Source: JARYGU01 sp033795365 (GTDB lineage: Bacteria > Pseudomonadota > Alphaproteobacteria > Rhizobiales > Rhizobiaceae). Taken from it: a DNA stretch of 64,000 nucleotides. Shown here in pieces: positions 52,726 through 61,579 of the stretch. The DNA is taken from the NCBI GenBank assembly GCA_033795365.1, contig JARYGU010000012.1, positions 62,001 to 126,000 of the forward strand. The letters are read 5' to 3'. The notes under the pieces were generated by a model. That model had not been told where the DNA came from. It did no database searches and saw only the letters and a program-made list of their open reading frames with translations. The translations under genes and the position numbers were made by a program. How positions within the stretch are numbered: position 1 is the first letter of the stretch; every line of letters begins with the position of its first letter.

Positions 52726-53771
52726 TCAGGCCGTCATCGCCGCCATGTCAAGAACCATCCTGCCCTCGATCCGGCCGGCCTTCAGGTCATCGAATATCCG
52801 GTTGATGTCGTCGAGGGCGCAGCGGTGACATGCGCCTTGACCTTGCCCTCGGCAAAAAAGGCGATGGCCTCGTCGAGATCCTGGCGCGTGCCGACGATTG
52901 AGCCACGCACCGTTATCCGCTTCAAGACGACGTCGAAGATAGGGGTCGCGAATTCACCGGGGGGCAATCCCACCAGGGCGACCGTACCTTTTCGCCGAAC
53001 GAGTTGGGGTGCCTGCGAGAACGCTGGCGGCGATACGGCTGTGACGAGCACGCCATGCGCTCCGCCGCCTGTTGTTTCAAGGGCTTCGGCGACCGCGTCG
53101 GATGACCGCGCGTCGAGAGCCAGATCAGCACCCGTTTGCTTGGCCAAAGCGAGCTTTCCAGGCGACACGTCGAGCGCAACGACCTTCAACCCCATGGCTT
53201 TCGCATACTGGATCGCAACCTGTCCCAGTCCGCCGATGCCCGAGATCGCCACCCACTGGCCGGGGCGCACTTCGGTTTCCTTGAGGCCCTTGTATGTCGT
53301 GACCCCGGCGCACAGAATGGGCGCGACCGCTTTAAAATCAACGTTGTCAGGCAGTCTTGCTGCGAACGCGGCGTTGGCGATCGCGTATTCCGCGAAGCCT
53401 CCATCGCAGCTGTAGCCGGTATTGTGCTGATGCTCGCAAAGCGTCTCCCAGCCCGTTTCGCAGTGTTCGCAACGCATACACGCATCGTGGAGCCAGGCGA
53501 TGCCGACGGCATCGCCGATCTCAAAATCCGTGACGCCCGGGCCGATGGCAGCAACCGTGCCGGCGACTTCGTGGCCGGGAATGAAGGGCGGCGATGGCTT
53601 GACCGGCCAGTCGCCGGAAGCAGCATGCAGGTCCGTATGGCAGACGCCGCACGCCATGACCTTAACCAGCAGTTCCCCGGGGCCCGGCACTGGAATCGGG
53701 ACGCTTACGATGGTCGTCGGTTTCCCAAATTCATGAACGACCGCAGCTTTCATCAGTTCTTGCATGGTCAT
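52726..53771 (-). pseudogene. adhP: Zinc-dependent alcohol dehydrogenase, C-terminal frameshift
   Basis: From ATG 53771 (GGAGATA upstream) the frame encodes a typical 340-residue class zinc ADH. It has ACGVCHTDLHAASGDW at about 39-54, GHEVAGTV at about 67-74, the structural-zinc Cys cluster (CMRCEHCETGWETLC) and NAD-binding GIGGLGQVAIQYAKA. It would oxidise or reduce short alcohols/aldehydes. Near 52814-52826 the expected AAPLDDINRIFDDLKAG reads AAPSTTS instead. One C missing from a C-run shifts the frame, which then ends at 52782, while the correct ending (GRIEGRMVLDMAAMTA) is intact in the other frame to 52726. Recent mutation or sequencing error; the shifted product would still contain all zinc ligands. 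Confidence 0.8.
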
Positions 53772-53842
53772 TATCTCCTGATCCGGATTTATAGTTGTTA
53801 CCCTTCGATCGAGCGGTTTGGTCCGTTGCACGGTACCCGCTC

Positions 53843-54955
53843 CTATCGTAGGAAGCTTCGGAAGCGGCGCAGCGCGAATACGAACAGTGCCGCCCCGATC
53901 AAAACGAGCGTCAGCAACTGCGGCCACACCACATCGAGGCCCGCCCCGCGAAACAGGATCGACTGGGCGAGGATGACGAAATGTGTGTTCGGCGCGGCCA
54001 TCATGATGTCCTGGATGACCTGAGGCATGCTCTCGCGGGGCGTGACGCCGCCTGACAGGACCTGCAACGGCAGCAGGACGAGCATCAGCAACAGGCCGAA
54101 CTGCGGCATGGACCCGGCGATCGTCGCAAGGAAGATCCCCATGCATGTCGTGGCGATGAGCTGTAGCGCCGCCCCTGCCAGAAAAAGGCCGACAGAGCCT
54201 TGAATGGGAACCTGAAGGACGCCCTGCACGACGAACACGATCGAGACAGCGGAAGCAACGAGAACGACAAGCCCCATCGACCAGATCTTGCTGAGCATGA
54301 TCTCGGTCGGCGTCACCGGCATCACCAGCAGATGCTCGATCGTCCCGTGCTCGCGCTCGCGGATGAGGGCCGCGCCGGTGAGGACGATCGACAGCATGGT
54401 GATGGACGAGATCACGTTGGTAATGGCGCCGAACCAGCCCTTGTTGAGTTCCTGGTTGAAGCGGGACCGCAGCGCCAGATCGACAGGAACCTCTGTGCCA
54501 CCCCTGTACCGGTTGAGATATTCGCTGACTTCACTGGAGACGATGGACTGGATGTATCCGCCGCCGCTGAAGGCCTGCGACATGCGGGTGGCGTCAACGT
54601 TAAGCTGGATGGTAGGCGCTCTGCCGGCGAGCAGATCGCGCTGGAAATTGGGTGGAATGTTGAGGGCGAAAGTATCGATACCGGCGTCCATGCGACTGTC
54701 CATCTCATGTTGCGATATGAGCTTCGGGATCGAAAAATACGGCGGGTAGAACGCGGTCAGGATGCGGAAGGAAACCGGCGACTGGTCCTCATCGACGACG
54801 GCGATAGCCGCCTTGTTGAGTGTCTCGGGCATTGAAGTCGATGCCGTGTAGATCGACAGGGTGAAGGCATAGAGGATCAGGACGACGAGCATGGGGTCAC
54901 GGGCGAGACCGCGCAGCTCCTTGACGCCGAGTTGGGCGATGTTGGCCAAGCGCAT
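53843..54955 (-). CDS. ABC-2 type permease, YhhJ-like (exporter copy 2)
   Basis: 370 residues with an N-terminal helix (MLVVLILYAFTLSIYTAS), a periplasmic domain and about five C-terminal helices, plus REREHGTIEHLLVMPVTPTE at about 200-219. It is the paralogue of the permease at 19656-20783. ATG 54955 begins 3 bp after the stop of the RbbA-like gene, so the two are coupled. It is the last gene of the exporter operon; substrate unknown. Confidence 0.85.
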   Translation of the reverse strand: MRLANIAQLGVKELRGLARDPMLVVLILYAFTLSIYTASTSMPETLNKAAIAVVDEDQSPVSFRILTAFYPPYFSIPKLISQHEMDSRMDAGIDTFALNIPPNFQRDLLAGRAPTIQLNVDATRMSQAFSGGGYIQSIVSSEVSEYLNRYRGGTEVPVDLALRSRFNQELNKGWFGAITNVISSITMLSIVLTGAALIREREHGTIEHLLVMPVTPTEIMLSKIWSMGLVVLVASAVSIVFVVQGVLQVPIQGSVGLFLAGAALQLIATTCMGIFLATIAGSMPQFGLLLMLVLLPLQVLSGGVTPRESMPQVIQDIMMAAPNTHFVILAQSILFRGAGLDVVWPQLLTLVLIGAALFVFALRRFRSFLR

Positions 54956-54958
54956 GGA

Positions 54959-57745
54959 TCACCCCGCCTGTTTCTTGAGAAGTGCCGCCCCGCAGCAAAG
55001 AAGAACCGGGACGGCGATTAAAAGTGGAATGAAGGAGGCGGCGAGATCCTTGAACTCGAGAGCCTTCGAGAACGTGCCACGCACGATGGTGACAAAATAG
55101 GTCGTCGGATAAATCTGGCCGATATAGGCGCCCGCACCTTGAAGCGAGGAGACCGGATCGATCATCCCCGAATACTGCACGGCCGGAATGAGGGTTAGCA
55201 GCGCTGTGCCAAAAATTGCCGCGATCTGGCTGTTCATGAAGGTGGAAATCAGCAGTCCGAGCCCGGTTGCAGCCGTGACGTAGAGCAGCGCGGCACCCGT
55301 CAGCGTCAGGAAGCTGCCAGTCAGCGGCACCTGGAAGACGAAGATTGCGAATGCCGTCAGCATGAAGAAGTTGAGCATGGCAAGCGCGATGTAAGGGATC
55401 TGCTTGCCGAGCAGGAATTCGATCCTCGTCACCGGCGTCACATAGAAATTGATGATGGAGCCGAGCTCCTTCTCGCGCACCACGCTCAGAACCGCGAGCA
55501 TAGCCGGGATCATCATCAGCAACAGCGGTATGACCGCCGGCACCATCGCCTTGAGGCTCTCGACACTCGGATTGTAGCGGTATCGAAGGGCGATCTGGAA
55601 ATTGCCGATCGTTGCTGCGTCACCATAGAGTTCACGCGCCTTTTGGGTGAGCCATGTCTGATGCATGCCCTGCACGTAGCCTCGTACGGTCTCGGCTCTC
55701 GAAGGCATGGCGCCGTCGATCCAGGCACCAATCTCGACATTGGTGCCACGTGCGACATCGCGCCCGAAGCCTGGAGGGATTTCCAATGCGAGGCTGAGTT
55801 CGCCGTTACGCATGCGACGGTCCAGATCGTTGTAATCGACAATCGGCGCCTTTTCCGTGAAATAGCGCGATCCGGCGATCTGAAGCGTGTAATCGCGGCT
55901 GATCGTCGTGTCGTCCCGATCGAGCACAGCAAAGGACAGGTTCTCGATATCCATGTTGATGCCGAAACCGATGACGAACATCAAAATGACGCTGCCGAGG
56001 ATAGCCAGCGTCGCGCGGATCGGATCCCTGCGGAGTTCGAGCGACTCGCGTCGTGTATAGGCCAGCATACGGCGCAGATTGAAACTGGAGCTGGCGGATG
56101 AGGCCGGCGGGGGCGCAGCGGCTTCATCCGCCTCTTCACGCTGCGTGAGTGGGGCGGACGCAGGTGAAGCCTGTTCGCCGATGGCCTCCTCCAGATAGGA
56201 AATGAAGGCTTCCTCCAGCGTCTTGGCTGAACGTGTCTCGATGATGCCGCGCGGTGTGTCGCTGACGAGCACCTTGCCGGCATGCATGAGCGAGATACGG
56301 TCGCAAAGCTCGGCTTCGTTCATGAAATGGGTCGAAACGAAGATGGTCACGCCATCTTTGCGCGACAGGTCGGAGAGGATCTGCCAGAACCCGTCGCGCG
56401 CCACCGGATCGACGCCCGAGGTGGGTTCGTCAAGGATCAGAATGTCAGGCGCATGGATCATGGCGACCGCGAGCGACAATCGCTGCCGTATCCCGAGTGG
56501 CAGCGCATCCGGCAAGGCATCCATGATTTCGGTAAGATCGAAGCGTTCCGCCATCTCCGCAATGCGCGCTGGAATTTTCTCAGCCGGCAGGTTGAACAGC
56601 CTGGCGTGCAAGTCGAGGTTCTGGCGGACCGTAAGCTCGGTGTAGAGCGAGAAGGCCTGGCTCATATAGCCGACCTTGCGCCTGACCTCGATATCCTTCG
56701 GATCGACCTCTTGGCCGAACAGCTTCGCCGTTCCCTCTGTTGCCGCCAGCAGGCCGGTCAGCATCTTCATCGTCGTGGTCTTGCCGCAACCATTCGAGCC
56801 GAGAAAGCCGAATATCTCTCCGCGCGGGATCTGGAAACTAACGTTATCGACTGCGGTGAAGTCGCCGAACCGCATGGTCAGATGTTCGGCCTCGATAGCG
56901 AAGTCCGTCTGGGATTCATCGGATCGTGGCGGTATGACGACCTCGCGATGGCCGCGGCGACGTTCTTCCGGGAGCAGGGCGACGAAGGCTGCGTCGAGGT
57001 TCGCGGCTCCGGTGCGCGCGAGCAGTTCATCAGGTGTGCCTGTTGCGAGTATCTTGGCGTCATCCATCGCGACCAGCCAGTCGAAGCGCTGGGCTTCCTC
57101 CATATAGGCGGTGGCGACGACCACGCTCATCGACGGGCGGTCGCGGCGGATATCGTCGATCAATTCCCAGAACTGGCGGCGCGACAACGGGTCGACACCG
57201 GTGGTCGGCTCGTCGAGGATGAGCAGATCGGGGTCATGGATCAGAGCGCAGCAAAGCCCGACCTTCTGCTTCATGCCGCCGGACAGTTTGCCGGCCGGTC
57301 GATCAGGAAAGGGGGCGAGGCCCGTGCGCTTTAGCAAATCGTCGATGCGCATTTCTCGCTCGCGTTTGTCCTGACCGAAAAGGCGCGCAAAAAACTCGAT
57401 GTTCTCGAACACCGATAACGTCGGGTAGAGATTCTTGCCCAGCCCCTGCGGCATGTAAGCGATCTGCGGGCAGATCCGGTCTCGGTGCTTCTTGTCAGCG
57501 ATGTCGCCGCCCAGGACTTCGATATGGCCGTCCTGAATCTTATGAGCGCCGGCAACCAGGCTGAGCAGGCTGGATTTTCCCACACCGTCGGGACCGATCA
57601 ATCCGACCATTATCCCGGCGGGAATATCGAGAGAGATCGCGTCGAGCGCGCGCGTCTTGCCATAGGACAGACTAACATCCGCGATCTTCACAACCGCAGG
57701 AGCGGGCTCTCGCGCATTTTGCTCTCCTGGCAACGAACCGCTCAT
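54959..57745 (-). CDS. RbbA-like ABC transporter: two ATPase domains fused to permease (copy 2)
   Basis: 928 residues. The first ATPase has IGPDGVGKSS at about 52-61 and LSGGMKQKVGL. The second has GSNGCGKTTTMK, a degenerate signature (LGIRQRLSLA) and ILILDEPTSGVDP. The ABC-2 permease occupies the C-terminal 350 residues. It matches 16885-19653 in domain order and many motifs. ATG 57745 overlaps the HlyD stop (ATGA). With its neighbours it forms a tripartite exporter of unknown substrate. Confidence 0.85.
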   Translation of the reverse strand: MSGSLPGEQNAREPAPAVVKIADVSLSYGKTRALDAISLDIPAGIMVGLIGPDGVGKSSLLSLVAGAHKIQDGHIEVLGGDIADKKHRDRICPQIAYMPQGLGKNLYPTLSVFENIEFFARLFGQDKREREMRIDDLLKRTGLAPFPDRPAGKLSGGMKQKVGLCCALIHDPDLLILDEPTTGVDPLSRRQFWELIDDIRRDRPSMSVVVATAYMEEAQRFDWLVAMDDAKILATGTPDELLARTGAANLDAAFVALLPEERRRGHREVVIPPRSDESQTDFAIEAEHLTMRFGDFTAVDNVSFQIPRGEIFGFLGSNGCGKTTTMKMLTGLLAATEGTAKLFGQEVDPKDIEVRRKVGYMSQAFSLYTELTVRQNLDLHARLFNLPAEKIPARIAEMAERFDLTEIMDALPDALPLGIRQRLSLAVAMIHAPDILILDEPTSGVDPVARDGFWQILSDLSRKDGVTIFVSTHFMNEAELCDRISLMHAGKVLVSDTPRGIIETRSAKTLEEAFISYLEEAIGEQASPASAPLTQREEADEAAAPPPASSASSSFNLRRMLAYTRRESLELRRDPIRATLAILGSVILMFVIGFGINMDIENLSFAVLDRDDTTISRDYTLQIAGSRYFTEKAPIVDYNDLDRRMRNGELSLALEIPPGFGRDVARGTNVEIGAWIDGAMPSRAETVRGYVQGMHQTWLTQKARELYGDAATIGNFQIALRYRYNPSVESLKAMVPAVIPLLLMMIPAMLAVLSVVREKELGSIINFYVTPVTRIEFLLGKQIPYIALAMLNFFMLTAFAIFVFQVPLTGSFLTLTGAALLYVTAATGLGLLISTFMNSQIAAIFGTALLTLIPAVQYSGMIDPVSSLQGAGAYIGQIYPTTYFVTIVRGTFSKALEFKDLAASFIPLLIAVPVLLCCGAALLKKQAG

Positions 57746-58809
57746 TTCACCAGCGCCTCGTTAAGATGAGCAGGCCATTCGGCATCCTGCGCGATGCGGA
57801 CATAGGCCATGCCGGGAAGCCCTGTCTTGACGTATTGGATATGCTCGCGGAGCAGTTCAGGCGCGATCTTCGCCCTGATGCGGAACATCAGCTTCTGGCG
57901 CTCTTCCTCGGTCTCGACGGTTTTTGGCGTGAACTGCGCGACGTCCGCCACGAAGCTCGCTTTGGCTGGGATGACATATTGGGGCGCGGCATCGAGAACC
58001 AGACGCACATCCGATCCTAACGGAATGCGGCCCGCCTGCTCTGTGGGCAGGAAGAAGGTCATATAGACATCGCTCAGATCGACGATGTTGAGGACCCGAC
58101 CTCCAGCCGACAGCACTTCACCCGGCTGGGCTACGCGGTATTGCACGCGTCCTTCGCGGGGTGATCTCAGCGTGCTGTCGTTGATATCAGCAACAATGCT
58201 TTCAATAGCAGCCTGGGCGGCCACGACGGACGCCTCGGCATCGACGATCTGGGCCTTGGCGGCGCCGATTGCTGCCTCTGAAGCGGAAAGGGACGCCTTT
58301 GAGGCCGCGACGGCGGCGCGGGCTCTCTGTGCGGATGCGCGGTCGTCGTCAAACGTCTGCTGCGATGTCGTGTTGGTGCGGATCAATTGCTCGGTGCGCG
58401 CAAGTTTGCGTTCCGCGGCATCCTGTTCGGCTTCCCGCTGGCCGATCACCGCGGCGGCAGCCTCACGTTCCGCTTCACGCTGGGACAGAAGGCTTCGGGC
58501 GGTATCGACGCTGATGGCGGCGCGCTGCAGTGACGCTTCGGCCTGCTTTCGCTGCGCTTCAAGCTGTTGCGTATCCATGACGGCGAGGACCTGGCCGGCC
58601 GTCACGAACGCGCCTTCATCGACCAGGATCTCCTTGATGCGTCCCGCGGTCTTGGTGGAAATGTCGATTTCGGTCGCTTCGATGCGGCCGTTTCCGCCGG
58701 CAATCCCGGCCGGCAGACCGGATGGGTCGTAAATGCGCAATGCGTAATAACCACCGGCAACGACAGCAATGACGACGACGCCAATGATCCAGTTCTTCAG
58801 CGATTTCAT
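57742..58809 (-). CDS. HlyD-family membrane fusion protein (exporter copy 2)
   Basis: 355 residues from ATG 58809, with GGGGAAG upstream; the frame opens 52 codons earlier. A membrane anchor at about 5-25 precedes GNGRIEATEIDISTKTAGRI, a long Ala/Glu-rich coiled coil at about 85-195 (longer than in copy 1), and LRSPREGRVQYRVAQPGEVL. It couples the ABC pump to the outer envelope. It is the first gene of the operon; the nearest putative TetR operator is 415 bp upstream. Confidence 0.85.
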   Translation of the reverse strand: MKSLKNWIIGVVVIAVVAGGYYALRIYDPSGLPAGIAGGNGRIEATEIDISTKTAGRIKEILVDEGAFVTAGQVLAVMDTQQLEAQRKQAEASLQRAAISVDTARSLLSQREAEREAAAAVIGQREAEQDAAERKLARTEQLIRTNTTSQQTFDDDRASAQRARAAVAASKASLSASEAAIGAAKAQIVDAEASVVAAQAAIESIVADINDSTLRSPREGRVQYRVAQPGEVLSAGGRVLNIVDLSDVYMTFFLPTEQAGRIPLGSDVRLVLDAAPQYVIPAKASFVADVAQFTPKTVETEEERQKLMFRIRAKIAPELLREHIQYVKTGLPGMAYVRIAQDAEWPAHLNEALVK

Positions 58810-59361
58810 GAGCGGACTTCCCCTTTCGCGGTTGCATAAGCGAGCTGGGCTTGGACGCGGAAACGATCTGATGTCAGGGTGCAGAGGGTCATTGTCATGG
58901 TGAGGAGCCTGCCTTGGTGGCGCAAACCCGCCGTTGGGCGGACGCGAGACGTCACGGCTGCCCAACCGGCTTGCTGATGAAAGTTCGATCTGATGCGGTC
59001 ACTTGAAAATTCTGGAAATCCGGCAGAAGCGAAGCGTGACCGCCATCCGTCGTCAAAGCAGGTCTTGAACCTGATTTTTCTCGTGTAAGCGAGGCGTATA
59101 CTTTGGAAAGCCGCCGCGAAAGGCGGTTTTGTTGGAGCGTTCTTCATTGCCCACCTGAGTGTTTGCGTGAAGAACTGCTATTTGCCCCAGTATCATCAGC
59201 GCGTGATTTGAAATTCAGAACATATCATCACCTGATGACAGGCATGTCAATGGTCAAGGCTGTAATACCACGGCGTGCCGGTTGCCGGCTTCGTATCTCG
59301 TCGGGTGACGACACCGTGAACCATGTCGTCGCTGCAGCCATGACGAAACGAAACGGTTTCA
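58810..59361. other. Non-coding stretch upstream of exporter copy 2
   Basis: A 552-bp stretch between the GltS gene and the HlyD gene, both on the minus strand. Only weak open frames are present. It holds a putative TetR operator (59224-59239). No RNA gene or FNR-type box was seen. Confidence 0.45.
59224..59239. promoter_or_regulatory. Putative TetR operator upstream of exporter copy 2
   Basis: ATCATCACCTGATGAC differs from the perfect GTCATC-N4-GATGAC palindrome by the first base only. It is 415 bp from the HlyD start, a longer distance than for the other sites. Confidence 0.5.
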
Positions 59362-60558
59362 TCAGCCGACGAAAGCCGAGATGATTAAGGCATTGACGAT
59401 ATCAATGAAGAAGCCGCATACCAGAGGCACAACGACAAAGGCGCGATGCGACGCGCCATGTTGCTGGGTGACCGCAGTCATGTTGGCGATCGCGGTCGCC
59501 GTCGACCCGAGAGCTATCCCGCCGAAGCCGGCTGATATCACCACGGCCTCGTAGTCGCGTCCCATAAGACGGAATACGACGACGATCGTGAAGATGATCG
59601 CGAGTGCGATTTGAACGGCCAGGGCGCAGGCAACGAATATGAAGACGCCGTTGAGCTGCCAGAGCTGAAGGCCCATCAATGCCATCGTCAGAAAAAGGCC
59701 GAGCGCAAGGTCTGATATCAGAGCAAGGCCGTCATCCACGCCGGGCCATAGTCTGAGCACCCTGGAACTGACAGCAATCGGCATGAGGTTCCGGATGACG
59801 ATCCCGGCCATGAGGCAGCTTACGAAGCCTGGAAGATTGAGACCGGTGAGAGCGAGAATGTGACTGATGCCGAGACCGAGAATCAGAGCCAGGTTCAGGG
59901 CGAGGAGCGCCCAAAGGACACAGAAATAATCCAGCCCGGATTGCCGGCCATCATTGGAAGCGCCTATGTCGAGTTCCGCGGAATGGGTAGGGACGACGCT
60001 ATGGCGCTTGATCAGGTAAGCAGCGACCGGGCCGCCGATCATGCAAGCTGCGATCAATCCGATGGTGTTGGCCGCGACGCCAAGTTCCATAGCATTCGGG
60101 ATGCCAAGCCTTTCGATGAAAATTGGCGCCCAGGCGAGCGTCGTACCGATCCCGCCCGTCAGCGAAATTGATCCCACCATCAGTCCGGCCCTCGCTTCAA
60201 GGCCGAAGACCGTGGCCATGCCCACGCCGGTGAGATTTTGAATGAGGATGAAGGCGATTGCGAGCGAGAGCAGAATGGCTAGCGGGCGACCGCCTGCAAG
60301 CAATGTCTTGACATCCGCCTTCAATCCGACACCGGCAAAGAATAGCAGTAAAAGGAAGTCACGCATCTGGAGATCGAAAGTGATCCGTCTATCGAACGCC
60401 GCATAGAAGAGAGCGACGACGACCGTGCAGAGAAGTCCTCCAACCACGGGTTCCGGAATGGAGTATTTTCGCAGGAGCGGCGTCTTCACGGTGACGATCT
60501 TGCCCACCAACAAAAGCGTGATAGCAATGGTGAATGTGTAGAAAGCATCGATTTCCAT
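59362..60558 (-). CDS. gltS: Sodium/glutamate symporter GltS
   Basis: 398 residues with about ten to twelve hydrophobic helices and the two inverted repeats of the GltS family. Each repeat has its Gly/Ser-rich re-entrant loop: LMVGSISLTGGIGTTLAWAP at about 145-164 and SAGFGGIALGSTATAIANM at about 346-364. It imports glutamate with Na+. A link to the arginine deiminase or GABA-type acid response is conceivable but not shown. It is divergent from the TetR gene. Confidence 0.9.
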   Translation of the reverse strand: MEIDAFYTFTIAITLLLVGKIVTVKTPLLRKYSIPEPVVGGLLCTVVVALFYAAFDRRITFDLQMRDFLLLLFFAGVGLKADVKTLLAGGRPLAILLSLAIAFILIQNLTGVGMATVFGLEARAGLMVGSISLTGGIGTTLAWAPIFIERLGIPNAMELGVAANTIGLIAACMIGGPVAAYLIKRHSVVPTHSAELDIGASNDGRQSGLDYFCVLWALLALNLALILGLGISHILALTGLNLPGFVSCLMAGIVIRNLMPIAVSSRVLRLWPGVDDGLALISDLALGLFLTMALMGLQLWQLNGVFIFVACALAVQIALAIIFTIVVVFRLMGRDYEAVVISAGFGGIALGSTATAIANMTAVTQQHGASHRAFVVVPLVCGFFIDIVNALIISAFVG

Positions 60559-60724
60559 CTTGACCTGACATTGGACGCGAAGTGATAGACGGCGTTGCGA
60601 CGCTTGGATCGTTACTGCCGAACAGGATTGCTATGAATCGGATCCCCGCCAAGTAATTCGGCGTGAGTACTCCGAGTTTGCAGGAATGGAACGAACAGAC
60701 CATTCCAGCGTTAGCCAAAGGGAA

Positions 60725-60740
60725 GTCATCCGCTGTTGAC
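60725..60740. promoter_or_regulatory. Putative TetR operator in front of the tetR gene
   Basis: GTCATCCGCTGTTGAC fits GTCATC-N4-GTTGAC. It ends 49 nt before the TetR start, in the divergent gltS/tetR interval, the usual place for autoregulation. Confidence 0.65.
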
Positions 60741-60789
60741 TAACCACACTTATGCCGATAAACCTTTCAACCGTCAATCTGGAGAGATT

Positions 60790-61404
60790 ATGCCCAACAG
60801 ACTTATCCGCCCGGTCGTGGAAGACACAACGCGTGACCGCATCCTCAAGGCCGCGATCCTGCGCTTCTCCTCACATTCCTACGAAGAGACAGGGCTTCGT
60901 GACATTGCCTCCGATGTCGGCGTCGACATGGCTTACGTGCATCGATCCTTCGGGTCGAAGGAGAAGCTTTTCCGGGAGGCCGTCAGGGCGATGCTTCGCC
61001 CGGAGGTCTGGCTGGTCGGAGAGGCGAGCGAGTTGCATATGACACTGGCAAAGGACGTCCTCGCCGACAAGGGCGCCAACGAGATCCGGCCATTCGACAT
61101 CCTCGCTCGATCCTTTTCCAGCCCCGAAGCTGCGCGGGTCTTTCGTGAGCTCATCGACGAAGGCTTCGTCAAGCCGTTCGCGTCCAAATGTCAGCTCGTG
61201 TCCGAGCCGCGCGCGTCAATGATCGCCGCTCTCCTGGCCGGTGTCAGCATCCTTCGTGACGTTATCGGCACGTCAGCCCTCCAGAAGAGCGGCAAGGATC
61301 ACGAACTCGCGATCCTGATATCCCAGGTCGTCGAGTTTCTTATGAACGATGACAAGGAATGCCAGACAACAGCAACCCTACCGATCAGTCGGGAGCGACA
61401 ATGA
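60790..61404 (+). CDS. TetR-family transcription regulator
   Basis: 204 residues from ATG 60790, with GGAGAG upstream. The N-terminal helix-turn-helix at about 15-60 (RDRILKAAILRFSSHSYEET, then LRDIASDVGVDMAYVHRSFG and SKEKLFREAV) is typical TetR. The C-terminal ligand domain is not recognisable to a subfamily. The gene overlaps the phaC remnant by 4 nt, so it leads an operon with pta and ackA. A 16-bp inverted repeat just upstream recurs before xfp, arginine deiminase operon 2 and exporter copy 2. Control of these genes is inferred. Confidence 0.85.
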   Translation: MPNRLIRPVVEDTTRDRILKAAILRFSSHSYEETGLRDIASDVGVDMAYVHRSFGSKEKLFREAVRAMLRPEVWLVGEASELHMTLAKDVLADKGANEIRPFDILARSFSSPEAARVFRELIDEGFVKPFASKCQLVSEPRASMIAALLAGVSILRDVIGTSALQKSGKDHELAILISQVVEFLMNDDKECQTTATLPISRERQ

Positions 61405-61572
61405 ATGATTTGAGCAGGTTGGACGTTGAGGCAACGCAAATCTCTGACAAAACTTTGGGCACAGAGGTCTATCGCACCATCGATCGGACGCGCGAGGCGC
61501 TGAGGGCACGGATGACTGGAGGGTCTCCCTCCCATCGCGGCTTCGCCCGGCACCTATGTGTTCCAGAAGTGA
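61401..61572 (+). pseudogene. phaC: Remnant of polyhydroxyalkanoate synthase (phaC) with internal deletion
   Basis: ATG 61401 overlaps the TetR stop (ATGA). The first 41 codons read as a PhaC N-terminus (TLGTEVYRTIDRTREALRAR then MTGG). After about 61522 the expected catalytic alpha/beta-hydrolase part is absent. The sequence goes, in another frame, to PIAASPGTYVFQK followed by TGA at 61570-61572, which looks like a PhaC C-terminus. So roughly 500 or more codons are missing. A phaC-pta-ackA order is known from other alphaproteobacteria, to my knowledge, which supports the reading. Too short to be functional. Confidence 0.65.
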
Positions 61573-61579
61573 GGGCGCG

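Noticed and set aside
59103..59384. Plus-strand open frame of 93 codons between gltS and the HlyD gene
   Set aside because: No ribosome binding site, no recognisable domain, and it contains the putative TetR operator.
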